A stretch of 24,013 nt of DNA from Modestobacter sp. (GTDB taxonomy: Bacteria; Actinomycetota; Actinomycetes; Mycobacteriales; Geodermatophilaceae), in the NCBI GenBank assembly GCA_025963425.1, contig JAOPUQ010000296.1, forward strand, positions 1-24,013, written 5' to 3'. Of this stretch, positions 21,737 through 24,013 are shown piece after piece (position 1 is the first letter of the stretch; every line of letters starts with the position of its first letter). The translations under genes were made by a program, and so were the position numbers. The notes under the pieces were generated by a model. That model did not search any database, had not been told where the DNA came from, and saw only the letters and a list, made by a program, of their open reading frames with translations.

Positions 21737-22617
21737 GAGGCCTCCAGCGCGCGAGCAACGGCTTCCGCGCCCGCGTCGGCGAGCGTGCGTTCGGTCAGGG
21801 TGGCGACCAGCAGCCGGCGGTAGTCCGCGCTGGCGTGCAGGTCACCGTCCGGGTCCACCAGCCCGCTGGCCAGCGCCCCGGCCGCCGCCCAGTCGGCGCT
21901 GTCGACCGGCTTGCCGGCCACCGCGCCGCTCAGGTCGTGCACCTCGGGGACCAGGCCCACCGACAGGTAGGCGGCGCGTGCGGCGGTCACCCGCAGGTCG
22001 TCGTCCACGGTGACGACGACGCCGGCGCCGCACACCGCGTAGTCGCCCTTGCGCCGGGCGACCTCGGCGAAGGCGGTGCCCGAGCGGGCGGGCAGCGCCG
22101 GGAAGAAGGCATCCAGGACGACGGCCGGGCCGTGCACCGAGGTCTCCAGCGGCCCGACGAAGAGGTCCCGCCAACCGATCGTCGAGCGCCCACCGGGCGT
22201 GGCCACGGTGACCGAGCCATCGGTCAGGGCGAGCACCGAGGTCATCTCGCCGGAGGGGTCGGCGTGCGCGATCGAGCCGACCGTCGTCCCCCGGTTGCGG
22301 ATCGCCGGGTGCGCGACGTTCGCCGTCGCCCGGCCCAGCAACGGCTGGACCGCGGCCGCCTCGGCCGAGGCAAGCAGCGCGGCGTGCCGCACCAGCGCCC
22401 CGACCCGGACGCCGTTCGGCCCGGCCTCGATGCGGTCGAGGCCGGGCAGGCGGTTGATGTCGACCAGGGTGGTCGGGGCGGCCAGGCGCATCGACAGCAG
22501 CGGCAGCAGCGACTGCCCGCCGGCGAGCACCTTGGCGCCCTCGCCCTCCGCGGTGAGGACGTCGAGCGCCTCCTCGACCGTGGTCGGGTCGGCGTAGGCG
22601 AAGGGTGCGGGCTTCAC
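21733..22617 (-). CDS. FAD-binding subunit of the molybdenum hydroxylase (CoxM-like)
   Basis: The 294-residue subunit begins KPAPFAYADPTTVEEALDVL and carries the FAD motifs AGGQSLLPLL (about 32-41) and TVGSIAHADPSGE (about 110-122). The second departs slightly from the usual TIGG form. The C-terminal CO-dehydrogenase flavoprotein domain follows (GTAFAEVARRKGDYAVCGAG). It takes electrons from the 2Fe-2S subunit and passes them to an acceptor. The frame is open much further upstream, across the permease gene, but GTG at 22617 starts conserved sequence and overlaps the permease stop by 4 nt (GTGA). The ribosome-binding site is poor, which fits coupled translation. Confidence 0.92.
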   Translation of the reverse strand: MKPAPFAYADPTTVEEALDVLTAEGEGAKVLAGGQSLLPLLSMRLAAPTTLVDINRLPGLDRIEAGPNGVRVGALVRHAALLASAEAAAVQPLLGRATANVAHPAIRNRGTTVGSIAHADPSGEMTSVLALTDGSVTVATPGGRSTIGWRDLFVGPLETSVHGPAVVLDAFFPALPARSGTAFAEVARRKGDYAVCGAGVVVTVDDDLRVTAARAAYLSVGLVPEVHDLSGAVAGKPVDSADWAAAGALASGLVDPDGDLHASADYRRLLVATLTERTLADAGAEAVARALEAS

Positions 22618-24013
22618 CGCGTGCGGGTCACCCCCGAGGTGCCGGTGTCGGTGCCGTCGTCGAAGCTGGACGGGTCCGCGCCACCGCGGGCGTCCAGAAA
22701 TCCGTCGTCCACCTGGTGGCGCCCGGTGTGCCCCAGCGCCGGTCCGGTGCCCTCGGCGAAGCCGTGCTCGGCGGTCAGTGCCGCCTTCATCTCGGCGGGC
22801 GCCAGGGCCCGGGCGAGGTGCCAGCCGGCGACCGCGACGATCGAACCCAGGGCGATGCCGCCGAGGGAGTACTCCGCGCTGAACACCAGGTTCACGTTGC
22901 CGATCCCGATGATGATCCCGGCGGCCAGCGGCACCAGGTTGATCGGATTGGCGAAGTCGACCCGGTTCTCCTTCCAGATCTTGGCGCCCAGCAGGCCGAT
23001 CATCCCGTAGAGCACCACCGTGATCCCGCCGAGCACGCCGCCGGGGATCGCGTTGACCAGGGCACCGAACTTCGGGCAGAGGCCCAGCAGGAGCGCCACG
23101 AGCGCCGCGACGTAGTAGGCAGCCGTGGAGTAGACCCGGGTGGCCGCCATGACGCCGATGTTCTCCGCGTACGTCGTGGTGGGGGAGCCGCCGACCGAGG
23201 TGGCCAGCACGGTGCCCACGCCGTCGGCGAAGATCGCCCGCCCCAGCACCGGGTCCAGGTCCCGCTTGGTCATCGCCGCCACGGCCTTGACGTGCCCGGC
23301 GTTCTCCGCGATCAGCGCGATGACCGCCGGCAGCACGAGCAGGCTGAAGTTCACCGAGAAGTGCGGTGCGGTGAAGTTCGGCAGGCCGATCCAGTCCGCC
23401 GTCTCGACACCGGAGAGGTCCAGCCGGTCGTGGGTGGTGGCCTCGGTGGCGCCGCCGAGAACCGAGGTGATCGGGCCGGTCGTGGCGTCCAGCAGCGCGG
23501 ACAGCAGGTAGCCGAAGACCAGGCCCAGCAGGATCGAGATGCGGGCCCAGAAACCACGCAGCACCAGCGAGGCGACGATGACGAAGACCATCGTGGCCAG
23601 GCCGACCCACTGGTCCTGGGGCCAGTAGGTGTTCGCCACCACGGGGGCGAGGTTGAAGCCGATGATGAGCACGACCGCGCCGGTGACCGCCGGGGGCAGC
23701 ACGGCGTTGATCGCCCGCGGCCCCAGGGCGTGGATCAGCAGGCCGACCAGCGCCAGCACGACGCCGGAGACCAGGATCGCCCCCACGACGTCGGCGTCGC
23801 CGCCGCCGTTGGCCCGGATGGCGATCACGCCACCGACGAAGGCGGCGCTGGTGCCCAGGTAGCTGGGCACCTTCCCCTGCACGATCAGCAGGAAGACGAT
23901 CGTCGCGATCCCGCTCATCATGATCGCCAGGTTCGCGTCCAGGCCCATGATCAGCGGGAAGACGAACGTCGCCCCGAACATGGCGACCACGTGCTGGGCG
24001 CCGATGCCGATCG
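22614..24013 (-). CDS. NCS2/NAT-family nucleobase permease (uracil-xanthine type), cut by window edge
   Basis: The reading frame is open to the right edge, so the N-terminus is missing. The first visible residues, IGIGAQHVVAMFGATFVFP, are the helix-1 QH motif of the family, so only a short leader is lost. About 12 to 14 membrane helices follow. Helix 8 has LIAENAGHV and helix 10 has the NAT signature AENIGVMAATRVYS, which matches uracil permeases (UraA/PyrP) more closely than the Q-N-x-G form of xanthine/urate carriers. It should import a nucleobase or similar ring compound with protons. The C-terminal tail of about 60 residues is hydrophilic. It is upstream of, and overlaps by 4 nt, the FAD subunit of the hydroxylase, so transporter and enzyme share a transcript. 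Confidence 0.92.
   Translation of the reverse strand, partial: IGIGAQHVVAMFGATFVFPLIMGLDANLAIMMSGIATIVFLLIVQGKVPSYLGTSAAFVGGVIAIRANGGGDADVVGAILVSGVVLALVGLLIHALGPRAINAVLPPAVTGAVVLIIGFNLAPVVANTYWPQDQWVGLATMVFVIVASLVLRGFWARISILLGLVFGYLLSALLDATTGPITSVLGGATEATTHDRLDLSGVETADWIGLPNFTAPHFSVNFSLLVLPAVIALIAENAGHVKAVAAMTKRDLDPVLGRAIFADGVGTVLATSVGGSPTTTYAENIGVMAATRVYSTAAYYVAALVALLLGLCPKFGALVNAIPGGVLGGITVVLYGMIGLLGAKIWKENRVDFANPINLVPLAAGIIIGIGNVNLVFSAEYSLGGIALGSIVAVAGWHLARALAPAEMKAALTAEHGFAEGTGPALGHTGRHQVDDGFLDARGGADPSSFDDGTDTGTSGVTRTR

Noticed and set aside
18769..22617. Annotation as a CO dehydrogenase
   Set aside because: The large subunit lacks the AYxCSFR loop of form I enzymes; only the subunit architecture and CoxG are shared.

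Overview
This is a very GC-rich, gene-dense stretch with frequent GTG starts, 4-nt overlaps between genes and short leaders. It looks like the chromosome of a high-GC actinobacterium. The GAF-PP2C phosphatase, ECF41 sigma factor and CoxG-type cluster would suit a member of the Geodermatophilaceae, but that family-level guess is inference. No rRNA, tRNA, insertion sequence, prophage, CRISPR array or obvious foreign island was seen.

Layout. The left edge holds the N-terminus of a hydantoinase/oxoprolinase (minus strand). Positions 346-2549 form a partner-switching signalling module: a GAF-PP2C phosphatase and a STAS antagonist, overlapping by 4 nt, diverge from an RsbW-like ATP-binding protein. 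A small VOC protein and a beta-lactamase-fold serine hydrolase follow (plus strand). Positions 4287-9029 carry two cyclic-di-GMP enzymes, GAF-EAL and PAS-GGDEF. Between them a MarR regulator diverges from an ABC exporter, with a clean palindrome in the gap. Positions 9042-12796 hold an SDR and an acyl-CoA dehydrogenase (minus), diverging from a 14-helix-type MFS exporter. A CPA1 Na+/H+ antiporter (minus) faces away from a short uncertain ORF behind a perfect GTTTAC/GTAAAC palindrome.

Positions 14897-16963 are a compact operon: an ECF41 sigma factor with its fused C-terminal regulatory domain, an NmrA-like NAD(P)-binding protein and a DUF1801 protein. A possible ECF41-type promoter lies in the last codons of the sigma gene. 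A secreted protein with GH25-like motifs follows.

The right third (18119 to the edge) is a leftward operon: NCS2 nucleobase permease, then FAD, 2Fe-2S and molybdopterin subunits of a xanthine dehydrogenase/CO dehydrogenase-family hydroxylase, then membrane-anchored CoxG. Three of the four junctions are GTGA overlaps. The fourth, between the 2Fe-2S and molybdopterin subunits, carries a perfect 26-bp palindrome. The large subunit has PYRGAGR where true CO dehydrogenases have AYxCSFR. With the permease, this suggests import and hydroxylation of an N-heterocycle rather than CO oxidation.

I found no clearly new biological system. The best leads are the permease-hydroxylase operon and its palindrome, the possible ECF41 promoter, and the two other operator-like palindromes. 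All gaps between genes are under 300 nt; the longest are 11060-11320 and 16964-17230.
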